Source of the DNA: JANRKG01 sp033763635
Lineage (GTDB): Bacteria > Cyanobacteriota > Cyanobacteriia > GCF-001939115
Direction of reading: 5' to 3'
DNA: 7,308 nucleotides
NCBI GenBank assembly: GCA_033763635.1
Contig: JANRKG010000248.1
Location: forward strand, 1-7,308
The notes below the pieces were generated by a model that saw nothing but the letters and a program-made list of their open reading frames with translations, was not told where the DNA came from and did not search any database. Positions 7,282-7,308 of the stretch are shown here, piece after piece; within the stretch, counting starts at the first letter, position 1; each line of letters opens with the position of its first letter. A program made the position numbers and the translations under genes.

Positions 7282-7308
7282 ATGTACGTTCCTGTCCATT
7301 CCCATGCC
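7282..7308 (+). CDS. Possible 5' end of a divergent plus-strand gene, cut by window edge
   Basis: An ATG at 7282 opens nine codons to the window edge, reading MYVPVHSHA. A Shine-Dalgarno-like GAGG at 7268-7271 lies 10 nt upstream, which is the best ribosome binding site in the window. Nine codons are too few to identify a product. The His-x-His pattern recalls the N-terminus of PHP-domain proteins such as DNA polymerase III alpha, but that is only a guess. It may equally be non-coding. Confidence 0.3.

Overview
The window looks like ordinary chromosome from a cyanobacterium, probably a filamentous or Leptolyngbya-like lineage. The evidence is the very high density of CGATCG-cored octamers (HIP1-type, with perfect GCGATCGC at 1804-1811 and 3965-3972), a bifunctional PutA of the cyanobacterial type without an N-terminal ribbon-helix-helix domain, and a soluble PAS/GAF sensor kinase whose C-terminal boxes are of a kind common in cyanobacteria. 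Base composition is moderate and similar across the genes, and I see no sign of a recently acquired island.

Layout: three genes lie on the minus strand, so transcription runs right to left. At the right is a MOSC-domain protein (about 6318-7112). Next comes a 1025-residue cytoplasmic hybrid-free histidine kinase, PAS-PAS-PAS-GAF-GAF-HisKA-HATPase (3130-6207). At the left is a bifunctional proline dehydrogenase / glutamate-semialdehyde dehydrogenase, PutA (2960 down to the left edge, missing only its last few residues). The far right edge (7113-7308) is intergenic and may hold the first nine codons of a divergent plus-strand gene starting at 7282. No RNA gene, CRISPR array or insertion sequence is visible.

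Function: PutA oxidises proline to glutamate in two steps. The kinase is a soluble sensor with no response regulator in the window. The MOSC protein belongs to the YcbX/mARC-like family that may carry a molybdenum cofactor. Shared orientation is the only link between the three; gaps of 110 and 169 bp argue against tight translational coupling.

The most distinctive non-coding structure is in the 169-bp gap in front of putA. Seven GGAT/ATCC cores are phased at 9-11 bp and arranged as two facing arrays (3007-3101). They could be a protein-binding array, an RNA hairpin or a small interspersed element. In the kinase, a bilin-type Cys position is kept without its His partner, the ATP-binding G1 box is altered, and the second GAF domain has a Cys/His cluster. 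I found no convincing evidence of a wholly new multi-gene system.
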